Below are positions 51,331 through 61,485 of a stretch of 64,000 nt of DNA, piece by piece. This DNA is from Psoroptes ovis. Its lineage: Eukaryota > Arthropoda > Arachnida > Sarcoptiformes > Psoroptidae. Below the pieces are notes generated by a model. It ran no database searches. It was not told the DNA's origin and saw only the letters and a list, made by a program, of their open reading frames with translations. Position 1 is the stretch's first letter; each line of letters opens with the position of its first letter. A program made the translations under genes and the position numbers. The DNA lies in assembly GCA_002943765.1 (NCBI GenBank), contig PQWQ01000015.1, positions 124,001 to 188,000 on the forward strand, read 5' to 3'.

Positions 51331-51599
51331 CCTGAAAAAACAATTGAAAATTTTTTTTGACCAAATACATGTTGTTTCCATTTTTCAACACCACCAAAAA
51401 AATTGAGAGTCAATTATAGATCCGGTGTTACGATAAGTTTTATGATAGCCTTGATGGTCATGTATATTTCATGTTTTCCGCTTTCTCAAGATAGAAATTA
51501 GCATATTTTTAGAATTAGAAAATAGAAAATTGTCAAAGTCAACGACAATACAATCGATTAAATTGGTGTGATGCGACAATTTAGTTTTTAGTGTCTTGA

Positions 51600-52165
51600 T
51601 AAATTTGAATATGCAGAAATCTAAGGTTGCAGCTTTCGAATTTTTTTTTAATGATTGAAAAAAAATCTAAGGCTATAGCCTAATGGAAATTGCGTGAAAA
51701 TCTTAGTTTATTCATCGACACAATTTTATGAAAAATCGAAAAAATTTAAGGCCATAGCCTTTGGAAAATTTTCGAAAATTCATCAAAATCTATCATTATT
51801 CAATTATGTATCATTAAAATATTTTCCGAAAAAAATAGTTCAATTTTTATCCCAAAGATGTCAGTTTAATCATTAATTAAATTTTTATAATGAAGATTGA
51901 TCATAAGATTGCACATCGATATATCGTCCATGACATAGAACCGAATTATGAAAATGGAGTTCGAATTCGAATTTCTAAAGAATTTTTCGTTCGATCGACT
52001 ATTGAACATCGATATTCATTTCAAAAATTGAAATTTTATAACTTCACATTAATGTATCATAATGAAAAAACTTTTGAAACTAAATAAATGAGCCTTTGGG
52101 AAATTGAAAAAAAAATTCATCCAAATCCAAGTCTACAGCCTTTGGAAATTTTTGAAAAATCGTCA
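51600..52165. repeat. Cluster of degenerate AAGGCTATAGCCTT repeats
   Basis: Related units occur at about 51618, 51664, 51743, 52087 and 52130. They approximate AAATTTAAGGCCATAGCC followed by TTTGGAAAATTTT. The copy at 51664 contains the perfect 12-bp palindrome AGGCTATAGCCT. A 65-codon open frame (51890-52087) lies between copies but shows no domain. This could be a decayed element or a local tandem expansion. Confidence 0.5.
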
Positions 52166-52521
52166 ACCGAAATTTGAATTATGCTGATAAACACAAAATT
52201 TTTTTTCTGTTCTTTATTATGGTGAAAACGAAGAAATAAACGAATCATAAGCTAAAATCAACTTTGCCTAAAAAACTTAATTGTTTCTGGTCTTTAAAAT
52301 CAAATTAGGTTGTTTGTTTCTCATAAAATGTAATAAATTATGGATTTTAGTGAAAATTGATTATAATATGGTTTGAGATTTTTGCCATAATCACATTTGA
52401 ATTTAATTTTTTGATTTTCCTCTGAGAACGATCGTTTTGATGCATTATTGAATCAGTGAAATAACAATGAAAATACACATCCATTAATTCAGAATTGGTT
52501 TCACATTGCATTTTCCAAATT

Positions 52522-53104
52522 TCAAATTCTGCGATATCTTCCAATACTAGTTTTACAATTTGAACAACGATGGCCAACATCCTAATCATAATATAGAGAA
52601 ATTAAGTAATAAAGCCCTATTAATTCTGGAAATTTTTTCTCTTACCAAACATTCAGGAATGCAGCAAGGAATCAAACAGCAACCAGCCCAGCATCCACAT
52701 AAGAATAGTGTTCCTGCAGCGAGATATGTAAGTAATCCGGGTACTGAAGTCGTTTCAGTCAAAGTTGTTGCATGACAATTGGGACATGTAATTTGAAAAG
52801 GATTGGGTGATAATCCAAAAGATACTGGTTGAACAGTTATCACATGAGTTGTGCTGGAAGGTGGAAGCGGAATGCCCATGGTCTCAGTGCCTTAAGGAAA
52901 ATTGAATAACACAATTATAAAATTATCAGTTTAAAAAATAGTCTAAATACCTGTTTGCTGTACATGAATGTATCCAGGTGCAGGCGGCTGTGCCGAATAA
53001 GGCGGTGGTGGTTCCACATTCGAAAATATAGGCTGTCCACTTGTTGGATATGATTGTGGGTAAATTGGTGGCTGAGGATGATTTTGAATCTTATTTGGAT
53101 CCAT
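52522..53104 (-). CDS. LITAF-domain membrane protein
   Basis: Three exons, 53104-52951, 52890-52646 and 52581-52522, all GT-AG with consistent phases, give 152 aa. The N-terminal half is Pro/Gln/Tyr-rich and contains PPPPY, a WW-domain-binding PPxY motif. The C-terminal LITAF (SIMPLE) domain is complete: C87-P-N-C90, the hydrophobic membrane-inserting helix VPGLLTYLAAGTLFLCGCWAGCCLIPCC, then HRC139-S-N-C142 and the ending IGRYRRI. The four Cys bind zinc on the cytosolic face of late endosomes and lysosomes, where the family acts in cargo sorting with ESCRT and NEDD4-type ligases. The last exon is only 60 nt, so the second zinc half is lost if splicing is ignored. Length is typical (LITAF 161 aa). 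It cannot be assigned to LITAF or CDIP1 from this alone. Confidence 0.92.
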
Positions 53105-53492
53105 TATCACTTTGAGATTGTGTTTTTTTCCGAATTACTGATAAATTACTTGTGCGCTTCAAATATTTATATATGATGAAATATCGGAATTAACGCAATA
53201 AATTTAAATGATTCATTTATATCAATTTATTTGTAATGATGTGTTAGCAATACAGAAATCGTTCTCTGTTATTGAGATGCTTATCTGTTGTCAGGTATAT
53301 TTTAGAAAACATTTGATGTAAATTATAAACAAATATTTGCATTTAATGAAATACGCAATTTGAGCATTTTTCTTCAGTAAATCCAATTAACGATTTCGTA
53401 ACACAATACTACAGCCATCTTTTATCATTATCTATAATTTTTTTATTTTTGAAATTATGATACACATTTTAATTTCAATGGGAATTTTTCAT
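53105..53492. other. Spacer between DHX33 and LITAF genes
   Basis: 388 bp that holds the LITAF-like promoter and the DHX33 3' end. No distinct element was seen. Confidence 0.5.
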
Positions 53493-55826
53493 TCAAAAAA
53501 GCCATTTTCTATCGATCAAACATAAATTTCTCATGTATGATTTATTAGTTTGAATTAATTCAATGAACAATACACATTCTGGTTTCTGTCCAAATAAGCA
53601 TGAAGATGGATGTATAAAAACATTGATTGATGGATGATGATCTTTGCCATTGTTGATATTGTTGTTTTGTCCCATTGTTATTGTATGATAATTACCATCA
53701 CGTTTTAATTCGGCGATATTCGCTCCGATACCGATTCCGATACCAGATGCAGTAGCTATACATTTCCTCACTATTTCAGTATTTGATGTGCTAACAATTT
53801 CAATCGACGTTTGCTTACACAGATCAAACAATTGTTGACGTATATCTACTGCTTGTTTTAATTGGAATGAACGCAGATAATTTTCTTGACACCATGTCAA
53901 TTTTTGTTGTGCTTCTCGATATCGACGAAATATATTCAAGAGTTTTATAAGATCTCCTTCAGATGTAGCGAATTTTCGATGTATTGCATTAACTTTCTCA
54001 TTGTTTATTGATGTGTCGAATACATTGTCAACAGAAAGCATAGCGATGATTGTGATGATTTCTTCAGTACACTTGAATTTTTGGGATTCGATCAATAGTA
54101 AAGCATAGCATGGATCAATAGGAAATTTCACCATGGTATCACCGAGTTGAGTCAATTTATAATCAGTATCTGATTCATTTAATTTTACTATAGCTTTCAT
54201 TTGAAGTAATTTTTTCAATGCTGTATCTATATTTTCTTTGGATGGTGAATCAATAAAATCAAAAGAATATACATTTGTAATACCGAAAGCTATTAATTGC
54301 AATATTACGCTGGATATATTACATTTTTGTATTTCAGGAATAGGGAACGATGCAAATGAACGATATTCTGATCTTGTATATAAACGATAACATTTTCCAG
54401 GGGCTAGACGACCAGCTCGGCCACTTCTTTGACAAGCTTGAGCTTTTGAAATATTTTCAACATGCATCATTTCGAAACCAGTCTTGGGCAAGAAAATTTT
54501 TGATTTGAATTTTCCTGTATCTATGACGTATCTGATATTCGGTATGGTTATAGATGTTTCAGCAATGTTTGTAGCGAAAATAACACGACGAAAACAATCA
54601 TTAGGGTTACGATCGAAAATGCGTTGCTGTTTTGCTTTTGGTAATGCTGAATAGAGAGGATAAGCTTTCAATGTTTTGATTGTTCCTCTATTCGTTTTCA
54701 TCTTGTTAAATTGTAAAGAATAATTTTGTACAATTTTTATCATATTTTCAATTTCTTCTTGACCTGTACAAAATACCAGAATATCACCACCAATGTTAAT
54801 ATTAGATGGCGATTGTCGATCATCATCTATTAAATCTAATTCATCTTCATCTTGGTGTATTTGAAACAATGTTGAAAGACATGTGGCTACATAATCAGAC
54901 TGTTCAGTTTCAGTATAAAATATTTCAATAGGATAAACTCGACCCTCGATATAGATAACGGGTGCTTGATTGAAATATTTGGAAAAATTATCAACATCCA
55001 TTGTAGCTGACATAATAATGACTTTTAATGATTCATATTGACGATTTTCATTATCAAGTAATCTTTTTTTACCGCTTCGTAAACGTTGTGCTTGTTTAAC
55101 AATGCCGAATAATAAATCACTCTGAACGGTTCTTTCATGTGCTTCGTCTAAAATGATTACACGATAATTTAAAAGTAAAGGATCGCTAATAGCTTCACGT
55201 AGCAATATGCCATCAGTCATGTATTTGATTTGAGTTTTTTGTGATGTGGTATCATCGAAACGAATTTTATATCCCACAAGTCCACCAACTTGACAATTCA
55301 TTTCTTCAGCAACTCGTTGAGCAATCGAAACAGCTGCCACGCGACGAGGTTGCGTAATGCCGATAATTCCCTTATTCTTGGAATCGACATTATTGAAATT
55401 AGACCGTTGATCATATTTCAAAAATGAATGCTGATACAGAAATTGAGGTATTTTTGTAGTTTTACCTGAACCAGTTTCGCCAATTATTATTAATGTTTCT
55501 GTTTTTTGTATTTGTTCTATAAGTTGATTTTTTACTAAGCAAACAGGTAATTTATTGGAGCCATTAAAATTCGAAGATGGATAATAATATTTTGTATTTG
55601 TAGAATTTCGGTGATTATTATAATTTCCTTGTGATGAAAATAATGGCGATGACGATGATGGTGGCGGTGGTGAAGAGGATGATTTTGAAGTTTGTGATTC
55701 TGGTGATGATATCGAAGTTGATGGTGTCGATTCAAGCGATCCACCAGGCGATAGTGTAGCTAAATTTATGTCAGACAATTGTTGCTGTAAATCTTTATTT
55801 TTTAATAAAGCAATATCTGGTACCAT
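53493..55826 (-). CDS. DHX33: DEAH-box RNA helicase DHX33
   Basis: An intronless gene of 777 aa. Motifs in order: I GETGSGKT (116-123), Ia TQPRRVAA, Ib TDGILLREA, II DEAH (227-230), III SAT (273-275), IV ILVFCTGQEEIE, V NIAETSITI and VI QRSGRAGR (466-473). HA2 and OB-fold domains follow. Within the DEAH family, the sequences LVGYKIRFDD, MSATMDVDNFSKYFN and the C-terminal IHPSSCLFGQKPECVLFIEL..NKSYMRNLCLIDRKWL match DHX33 (human 707 aa) better than DHX8, DHX15 or DHX38. DHX33 is a nucleolar/cytosolic helicase linked to rRNA transcription and translation initiation; it has also been reported as an RNA sensor in mammals. Oddity: a Ser/Pro-rich N-terminal extension of about 85 residues. The start at 55826 is the only in-frame ATG before the conserved region with a plausible context. 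Confidence 0.9.
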   Translation of the reverse strand: MVPDIALLKNKDLQQQLSDINLATLSPGGSLESTPSTSISSPESQTSKSSSSPPPPSSSSPLFSSQGNYNNHRNSTNTKYYYPSSNFNGSNKLPVCLVKNQLIEQIQKTETLIIIGETGSGKTTKIPQFLYQHSFLKYDQRSNFNNVDSKNKGIIGITQPRRVAAVSIAQRVAEEMNCQVGGLVGYKIRFDDTTSQKTQIKYMTDGILLREAISDPLLLNYRVIILDEAHERTVQSDLLFGIVKQAQRLRSGKKRLLDNENRQYESLKVIIMSATMDVDNFSKYFNQAPVIYIEGRVYPIEIFYTETEQSDYVATCLSTLFQIHQDEDELDLIDDDRQSPSNINIGGDILVFCTGQEEIENMIKIVQNYSLQFNKMKTNRGTIKTLKAYPLYSALPKAKQQRIFDRNPNDCFRRVIFATNIAETSITIPNIRYVIDTGKFKSKIFLPKTGFEMMHVENISKAQACQRSGRAGRLAPGKCYRLYTRSEYRSFASFPIPEIQKCNISSVILQLIAFGITNVYSFDFIDSPSKENIDTALKKLLQMKAIVKLNESDTDYKLTQLGDTMVKFPIDPCYALLLIESQKFKCTEEIITIIAMLSVDNVFDTSINNEKVNAIHRKFATSEGDLIKLLNIFRRYREAQQKLTWCQENYLRSFQLKQAVDIRQQLFDLCKQTSIEIVSTSNTEIVRKCIATASGIGIGIGANIAELKRDGNYHTITMGQNNNINNGKDHHPSINVFIHPSSCLFGQKPECVLFIELIQTNKSYMRNLCLIDRKWLF

Positions 55827-56097
55827 TTTTTCTTTTGGTTATTTTAATCCAATTTCAACGATAATTCCAAAACAAAACAAAAAAACAATCCCGCATTGAT
55901 TCGTAACCATATAATGTTAAAATAGAGAGCTATGAGAGTTAAAATAGTCGTGGGAAATAATTTTTTTAAAAATATTTTATTTGAATAAAAAATGAATTGT
56001 TTTCATGAAATATTATTGTTGTTTCAACAAAAAAAATATGAGAAAATTTTAACTGGGAAATCTTCATCATTCATAGATGAATATTTAGTCCTTTTTT

Positions 56098-56976
56098 TCA
56101 TAGGATCCAAAAATAAATAAAGATGACAAATACTACAACACAACCAGCTGCAATTTTTGCATATGTTGCACGTAAATTTAAATATCTTGCATCTTTTTTA
56201 TATTTTTGTGACATCACGGATAAATTTGTTGCTTTGTTATCAAGATCTATTCGAAGATAAATTATTGAATTTGAATAATGTTAAAAAAAAATATATATAC
56301 GAACCTGAAATTGCAAGACCTCTTTGCAAAACATCATCAATATTTTGAACCATTATTTTTTGTACATCTTGTAATTCACTATTGAGCTGATTTAAATTTC
56401 TTCGTGCACGAGAATCGGTGAAATTTTTTTTCGCTTTTTGAATGTAATTATCTAGACATGAGAAAAAATGATTAATCATCAAAACGTGATCAAAATAAAA
56501 GATCCAATCATACCGAACTCAATAAAACTATATGGTCTTGAAGCGCTATTCACACGCGTTCTATAATCTTGCTGAAATTGTCGTTGTAAATCTTCAAGGT
56601 ATGAAAATGCAATACGTTTTGAAAATGATTTCTCACATAGAACAAGATAACAAACTTGTTGATCATTTAGAATGCTATTCATCAAGATTAATGAGCGATT
56701 GATTACATTCTGAACTTTTAAAATTTAGAGACTTACTGAAATATATATGGATCGGTTTCAATCGACATTTGGGCTGGTGAATGTACATTCATTTTACGGA
56801 ATAAATGTTTAGCTTGATTTTGATAATTAACAATATTACGACCGATCTGTTATAATATTTAAAATTAATGATTAAAATGTGACAACAAAGAAATTACAAA
56901 CCGTTTCATCATCTTGAATCGATGCAGCTAATGGTAGACCATCAGCAATTCTAGCAATCATAGTCATTAAAACCAT
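56098..56976 (-). CDS. Sec22: Vesicle SNARE SEC22
   Basis: Five exons, 56976-56902, 56846-56737, 56674-56514, 56451-56305 and 56246-56098, all GT-AG and phase-consistent, give 213 aa (human SEC22B 215). The N-terminal longin domain starts MVLMTMIARIADGLPLAAS, with QVCYLVLCEKSF and AFSYLEDLQRQF. The R-SNARE motif covers about residues 130-190, and the zero-layer Arg is R159 in DVLQRG. It ends in a single C-terminal membrane anchor (AKIAAGCVVVFVIFIYFWIL). SEC22 mediates fusion in ER-Golgi traffic. The introns (44-90 bp) are among the shortest in the window, and no single exon exceeds 161 nt. It diverges from PEX13, and the two start codons are 429 bp apart. Confidence 0.95.
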
Positions 56977-57405
56977 TTTTCGATATTTATCGGAATCAGA
57001 TCAAAATTTTATGCTCGAAAAGAAAAAAAAATCATTGAAACAATTCAAAATTATGCAATTTTTCTAAATCACAACTGACGTGGATTTACAAATATCAAAC
57101 AAAATTTTTTTTTGTTTTGGTTAAATTATACACTCTCAATAGCATTCAAATAGGACGTTTGCAAGTAAAATATACAAAACAAGTTTAAAAGTCTTCGAAT
57201 AGAAAATTTCAGTCAAATCAATTATCAATTGTTAGTTATTTTCCTTCAAAATTTGACAATAATTTTCTATTATTTGTTTGTTCAATATGCTTATTTTAGA
57301 AGATTGTATTTTTACCTGTATGCCTGCTTGAATGGGGAAATTTTATTTTATTTTTTCTTCATCGATTAGACAACAAGTGACTATCATTAGAATGATGATG
57401 AAAAA
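56977..57405. promoter_or_regulatory. Shared upstream region of SEC22 and PEX13
   Basis: 429 bp separate the divergent start codons, so this stretch must hold both promoters. It is AT-rich with no clear TATA box. Confidence 0.55.
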
Positions 57406-58485
57406 ATGAATGAAAATGAAAAAAGCAAACAAGAATCAAAGATTCTTAATGAAACTGATCCAAATATTATTCCAAAAGAATTTAATCGTTTGTTAACTGT
57501 ACCGCCGGTCATTTCAAATAATCAAAATTATCATAATATGAATCTTTATCAGCAGCAGCAACAGTTTAATCCTTACGTTAACTATGATAATAATCTACCT
57601 TTTTACAATACAAATTTATACAACCAAAATAATGGCGCTTGGACGAATTATCAATTCAATAATCGTCAAAGAAATTTTCCATTCAATAATTTCAATAACA
57701 ATAATATGCCAGCAATACCGATGATTGTGACAAAAATGGCAGAAGATAAAATGCGTCCCACATTCAAATCGATTGAAATGATATTAGAAACATTTCATTC
57801 GCTTAATATGATTTTAGATTCAACATATTCTACACTTCATGGCACATTCCGTACAATTATTGGCGTTGCTGATCATTTGATTTTTATTCGAAATCATTTA
57901 GTTGAATTGGCATTATTTCCACGTTTAACACGCACATTGATAAATTTCATTAGATGGATTTTTAAGTTTTTAGGTTTGAATCATATCAAAGTTTGTAAGA
58001 TATTCGAACAAAAAATCAATGAGAAAATTTGGCAAGAATCAATGTCATCTTCCAATATGATGAGAAATCCAATCCTTGAATCATCAGAATTCAATGGAAT
58101 CGATTCTTCGACAGCAGCAGCATCATCATCATTATGGCCTGTGATGGCATTTTTTTCTTTGATACTTGGTGCACCATATATTGTATGGAAATTGCTCGGT
58201 GCTGCTGGTCAAATACCATTATATAATCAACCAGATTGGACAACCAAGAACGGCAATCATTTTATCGCGATTGGTTTACAAAATTTCAATGCACGCAACC
58301 AAAATGAATTGAGTTTTCGTAAAGGGCAATTGTTATATATTAAGCCAGAATCATTGCAAACCAACTCCAAATGGTTAGTTGCATGCACAATTAACAATGA
58401 TGACGGTACTAATGATTTTAACAAAAATCCAATACAAATCGGTGTAATTCCTTTGAATCTTGTAAAATTATTGATGAATAAATGA
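57406..58485 (+). CDS. Pex13: Peroxisomal import docking protein PEX13
   Basis: A single exon of 359 aa. PEX13 is a peroxisomal membrane protein that, with PEX14, docks the PEX5 cargo receptor. The N-terminal 110 residues are Asn/Gln/Tyr-rich and disordered, taking the place of the Gly/Tyr-rich N-terminus of other PEX13 proteins. The conserved PEX13 N domain spans about residues 118-200 (IEMILETFHSLNMILDSTYSTLHGTFRTIIGVADH). A membrane segment lies at about 244-268 (LWPVMAFFSLILGAPYIVWKL), and an SH3 domain at about 284-356 (ALQNF-type start GLQNFNARNQNELSFRKGQ, ending IGVIPLNLVKLL). The order and length fit the family (human 403 aa). The start follows GAAAAAATG. Polar N-terminal regions of this kind have been linked to the phase-like meshwork of the import pore. 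Confidence 0.93.
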   Translation: MNENEKSKQESKILNETDPNIIPKEFNRLLTVPPVISNNQNYHNMNLYQQQQQFNPYVNYDNNLPFYNTNLYNQNNGAWTNYQFNNRQRNFPFNNFNNNNMPAIPMIVTKMAEDKMRPTFKSIEMILETFHSLNMILDSTYSTLHGTFRTIIGVADHLIFIRNHLVELALFPRLTRTLINFIRWIFKFLGLNHIKVCKIFEQKINEKIWQESMSSSNMMRNPILESSEFNGIDSSTAAASSSLWPVMAFFSLILGAPYIVWKLLGAAGQIPLYNQPDWTTKNGNHFIAIGLQNFNARNQNELSFRKGQLLYIKPESLQTNSKWLVACTINNDDGTNDFNKNPIQIGVIPLNLVKLLMNK

Positions 58486-58625
58486 ATGAAAATTTGATTC
58501 AATGCAAAAAATTTCTTACGATACGTCTTTTACTGATTTGAGAATGTTGTTGTTTTCATTTTTATAATTATCACGTGTTTATTTTTTCTTCGTCAATTAA
58601 ATATTTGATCGAATCAATTTAGAGA

Positions 58626-60121
58626 ATGATTGATCATTCTTCTGAAAATCATGATGAAAAGAATAAAAACGAATCATCAATCACAATCAATACGAATGAA
58701 ATTATTAGTTTAAATACAGCGTATGATTTTTGGAAGAATACTTTGAAATCATGTCGTTTTATATTAGCACCAATGGTTGATCAATCTGAGCTTGCATTTC
58801 GTTTAATGGTTCGCCGTTATGATGTTCAATGTACATATTCTCCTATGTTACATTCACGATTATTTCTTGAACAGCCAAAATATCAACAAGAATTTCTTCA
58901 ATCTAATCGAGAATTAGATCAACCATTTATAATACAATTTTGTGCAAATGATCCCAATACATTTCTGGAAGCAGCAAAAATTGCTGAACCTTATTGTGAT
59001 GCTATCGATCTTAATCTTGGATGCCCACAAACTATCGCTAAACGCGGACACTATGGTGCATTCCTTCAAGATGAATGGTCATTAATTTATGATATAGGTT
59101 TGCTAATATTTTCATGCAATTTGTTGATTTTAAATTTCAATTCTCATTCCTATAGTCAATTTAGCTGCTAAAAATCTCAAAAAACCAGTGACATGCAAAA
59201 TACGGGTGTTTGAAGATACAGAAAAAACAATAAAATATGCTAAAATGATTGAAAGTGCTGGTGCATCATTAATCACTGTACATGGTCGATTAAGAGAGCA
59301 AAAATCAACAAAAACTGGGCTAGCTGATTGGACTAAAATACGAGCAGTGAAGTAATTTGTTCTTAGAAGTACTCGATTTCTTGATAATTGATTTTTGTAT
59401 TACTAACAGAGAAAATGTACGCATACCTGTGTTCGCCAATGGTAATATTCAATCCAAAACAGAAGTTGATAATTGTTTCAATGAAACAAATGTTGATGGT
59501 GTTATGTCGGCGGAAGGTCTATTGTATAATCCATCATTATTCACTGGTAAACCATTAGCTGTATGGGATGCTGCTTATGAATATATTGAACAATTTCGAA
59601 AATTTCCATCATCATTTTCATCGATACGTGGACATATGTTTAAATTTTTTCATCATTGTTTCATGTTGGAAGAACATTTAGAATTGAGAGATGTTGTCGG
59701 CAAAACACATTCAATCGATGATTTTATTAAAGTTGCTGATAAATTTAAACAAAAATATTTAAAGGAATTCGATGAATTTATAAACGATGAACAACAAAAA
59801 CAAAAGCATCCAAAAAATTGGCCAATTTTCATATGTAAACCATATTATCGTCCATTAGAAACACAAATTAATGATAACAAAATCGATGATGAACCAGTCG
59901 AGAAAAAATTGAAAAAAGAAAAGAAACAAAAAGGACCGAAAACTAAGAAAAAAATGGTTCACAATTTATGTTCACAATGCCCACATCCACGTGGCTTGAA
60001 ATGTCAATTCGGATTTTGTCGTATTTGCTGTCGACAAAAATCATATGAAGAAAAACTTGACTGTGATGGACATGGATTTAGATTTCGAACAAAATTAATC
60101 AAACAAATTAACAATGAATAG
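58626..60121 (+). CDS. DUS1L: tRNA-dihydrouridine synthase DUS1L
   Basis: Three exons, 58626-59097, 59156-59351 and 59410-60121, with 58-bp introns, GT-AG and phase-consistent, give about 459 aa. The flavin-dependent Dus barrel is clear: LAPMVDQSELAFR at about 48-60, the catalytic Cys133 in DLNLGCPQTIAKRGHYGAFL, CKIRVFEDTEKT, LITVHGRLREQKS, VFANGNIQS and DGVMSAEGLLYNPSLF. The order and the GHYGAFL motif are those of Dus1, which reduces U16/U17 of tRNA. A Lys-rich linker is followed by the Cys/His-rich end (CSQCPHPRGLKC..CRICC..CDGHG, about 410-445) typical of metazoan DUS1L, probably zinc-binding. An AATAAA at 60165-60170 follows the stop. It is only 140 bp downstream of PEX13 and converges on SLC35B1, with 79 bp between stop codons. 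Confidence 0.93.
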
Positions 60122-60200
60122 TTTTTTTCCAAGTTGAATTAGTTTTTTGTATATTTAATTGTAAAATAAATAAAATGAATATTTTTTGTAATTTAATTAA

Positions 60201-61228
60201 TTAAACTTTGGATGCTTTTCGGCCGAAAAACATGTCTAAACCTAAACCAGAGAATACTAATGCTGTACCGAGCCATTGTTGTGCAGTTAACGAATTTCCA
60301 AATAATAATACGGAAAATAATACAGTGAAAAATTTTCTTGTAGTAGTGATTAATGAACAAGATAAAGGTCCAAAATTCGTAATTGTTAAAAATATGAATA
60401 ATTGTCCAACAGCTGACATAATTGAAAATTGTAAAATTGACCACATCACAAATAAAAATCGATGAACGAAATCGATGAATTCCTTTAATTCACCGGTAAC
60501 TACTAATGCGATGAACAGTAATAAAGATGACCAAGCATTCATCCAAAACATCATTCTTCCAGGTTTTGTTTGATGTTCACTTTTCATTCGATCTTGTGTT
60601 GCGCCTAAAAATCCATCCATTATTAATGATAATAACAATAATAATTCTCCGATCAAGTATCCATTCGAAGCAGCTGATGATGATTTTTTTGGATTATACA
60701 TAAATATTCCAACACCAAGGACAATCAATAATACAAAAAGATATTTCATCAATGAATATCTTTTTCTACTATATAAAACGCCTATAATCATGACTGGAAT
60801 GGGTTTACATGATTTTGCAATAACTTGTGTTGGATATGACACATGTTGTAAGGAACGATTACTAGAAACCATTGCGACGACATAGAAAAATGATGCTGAT
60901 GCATAAAGAAAATTTGTTGTGGTGTCTTTTGATTTGGTTTCATCTTTGTCTTTGGATGATGTCATGAATGAATTGAAAATAATTGCAAACAAAGTGTTGA
61001 TGATACATTGGACAAAAACTAATGACATTGAATAAGTAAATGGTTCACGATTAACACCATATTTTGCGCGAGTACTTTTGAAATAGAAAAATAAGTAAAT
61101 AAATTATCAATCGAAGAATAAGCAGAAACTTACATTTTTTCTTGAAGAATACCATAATAGAAATAGCAAAAAAATATGCCAGATGCACAAAATATAAATT
61201 TTTTATTAATAAATTCACCTATAGACAT
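60201..61228 (-). CDS. Slc35b1: ER nucleotide transporter SLC35B1
   Basis: Two exons, 61228-61134 and 61074-60201, joined by a 59-bp GT-AG intron (phase 2), give 322 aa, the same length as I recall for the human protein. It is a multi-pass drug/metabolite-type transporter with about ten membrane segments. Diagnostic stretches are YYGILQEKITRAKYG, FVQCIINTLFA, AMVSSNRSLQHVSYPTQVIAKSCKPIPVM, GELLLLLSLIMDG, FGPLSCSLITTTRKFFTVL and QWLGTALVFSGLGLD. SLC35B1 exchanges ATP and ADP across the ER membrane; older annotations call it a UDP-galactose transporter homologue. The C-terminus ends RKASKV rather than the mammalian KKxx-like signal. It overlaps no neighbour but is closely packed between DUS1L (convergent) and EXOC3 (257 bp, same strand). 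Confidence 0.95.
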
Positions 61229-61410
61229 TTTGACGGTAATTTGTTGGAATCGGATTAAGAATCTATTGCATAATACTTATTTGAAAATATATTTACAAAT
61301 TATCAAATTTATATCAATAAAATTGAAGCGAAAAAATTAAAATCTTATGAATAAAAAAATAATGGACGTGGACTAATCGATAATGACAAATGAAATTTTG
61401 CACAATAGAT

Positions 61411-61430
61411 AGCGTCTGTAGTATGTTTGA
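61411..61430 (+). repeat. Weak relative of the dispersed 23-bp motif
   Basis: AGCGTCTGTAGTATGTTTGA shares the CGxCTGT...GTTTGA skeleton with the copies at 11095 and 47759. It lies about 185 bp upstream of the SLC35B1 start. Similarity is loose. Confidence 0.25.
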
Positions 61431-61485
61431 ATTTGAAAAACAATTTTATTCAATTGCGGTAACATTAATTATATAAATTTAATTT

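Noticed and set aside
51890..52087. 65-codon plus-strand open frame with fairly mixed amino acids
   Set aside because: No domain, no splice partner and flanked by degenerate repeats. More likely part of a decayed repeat region.
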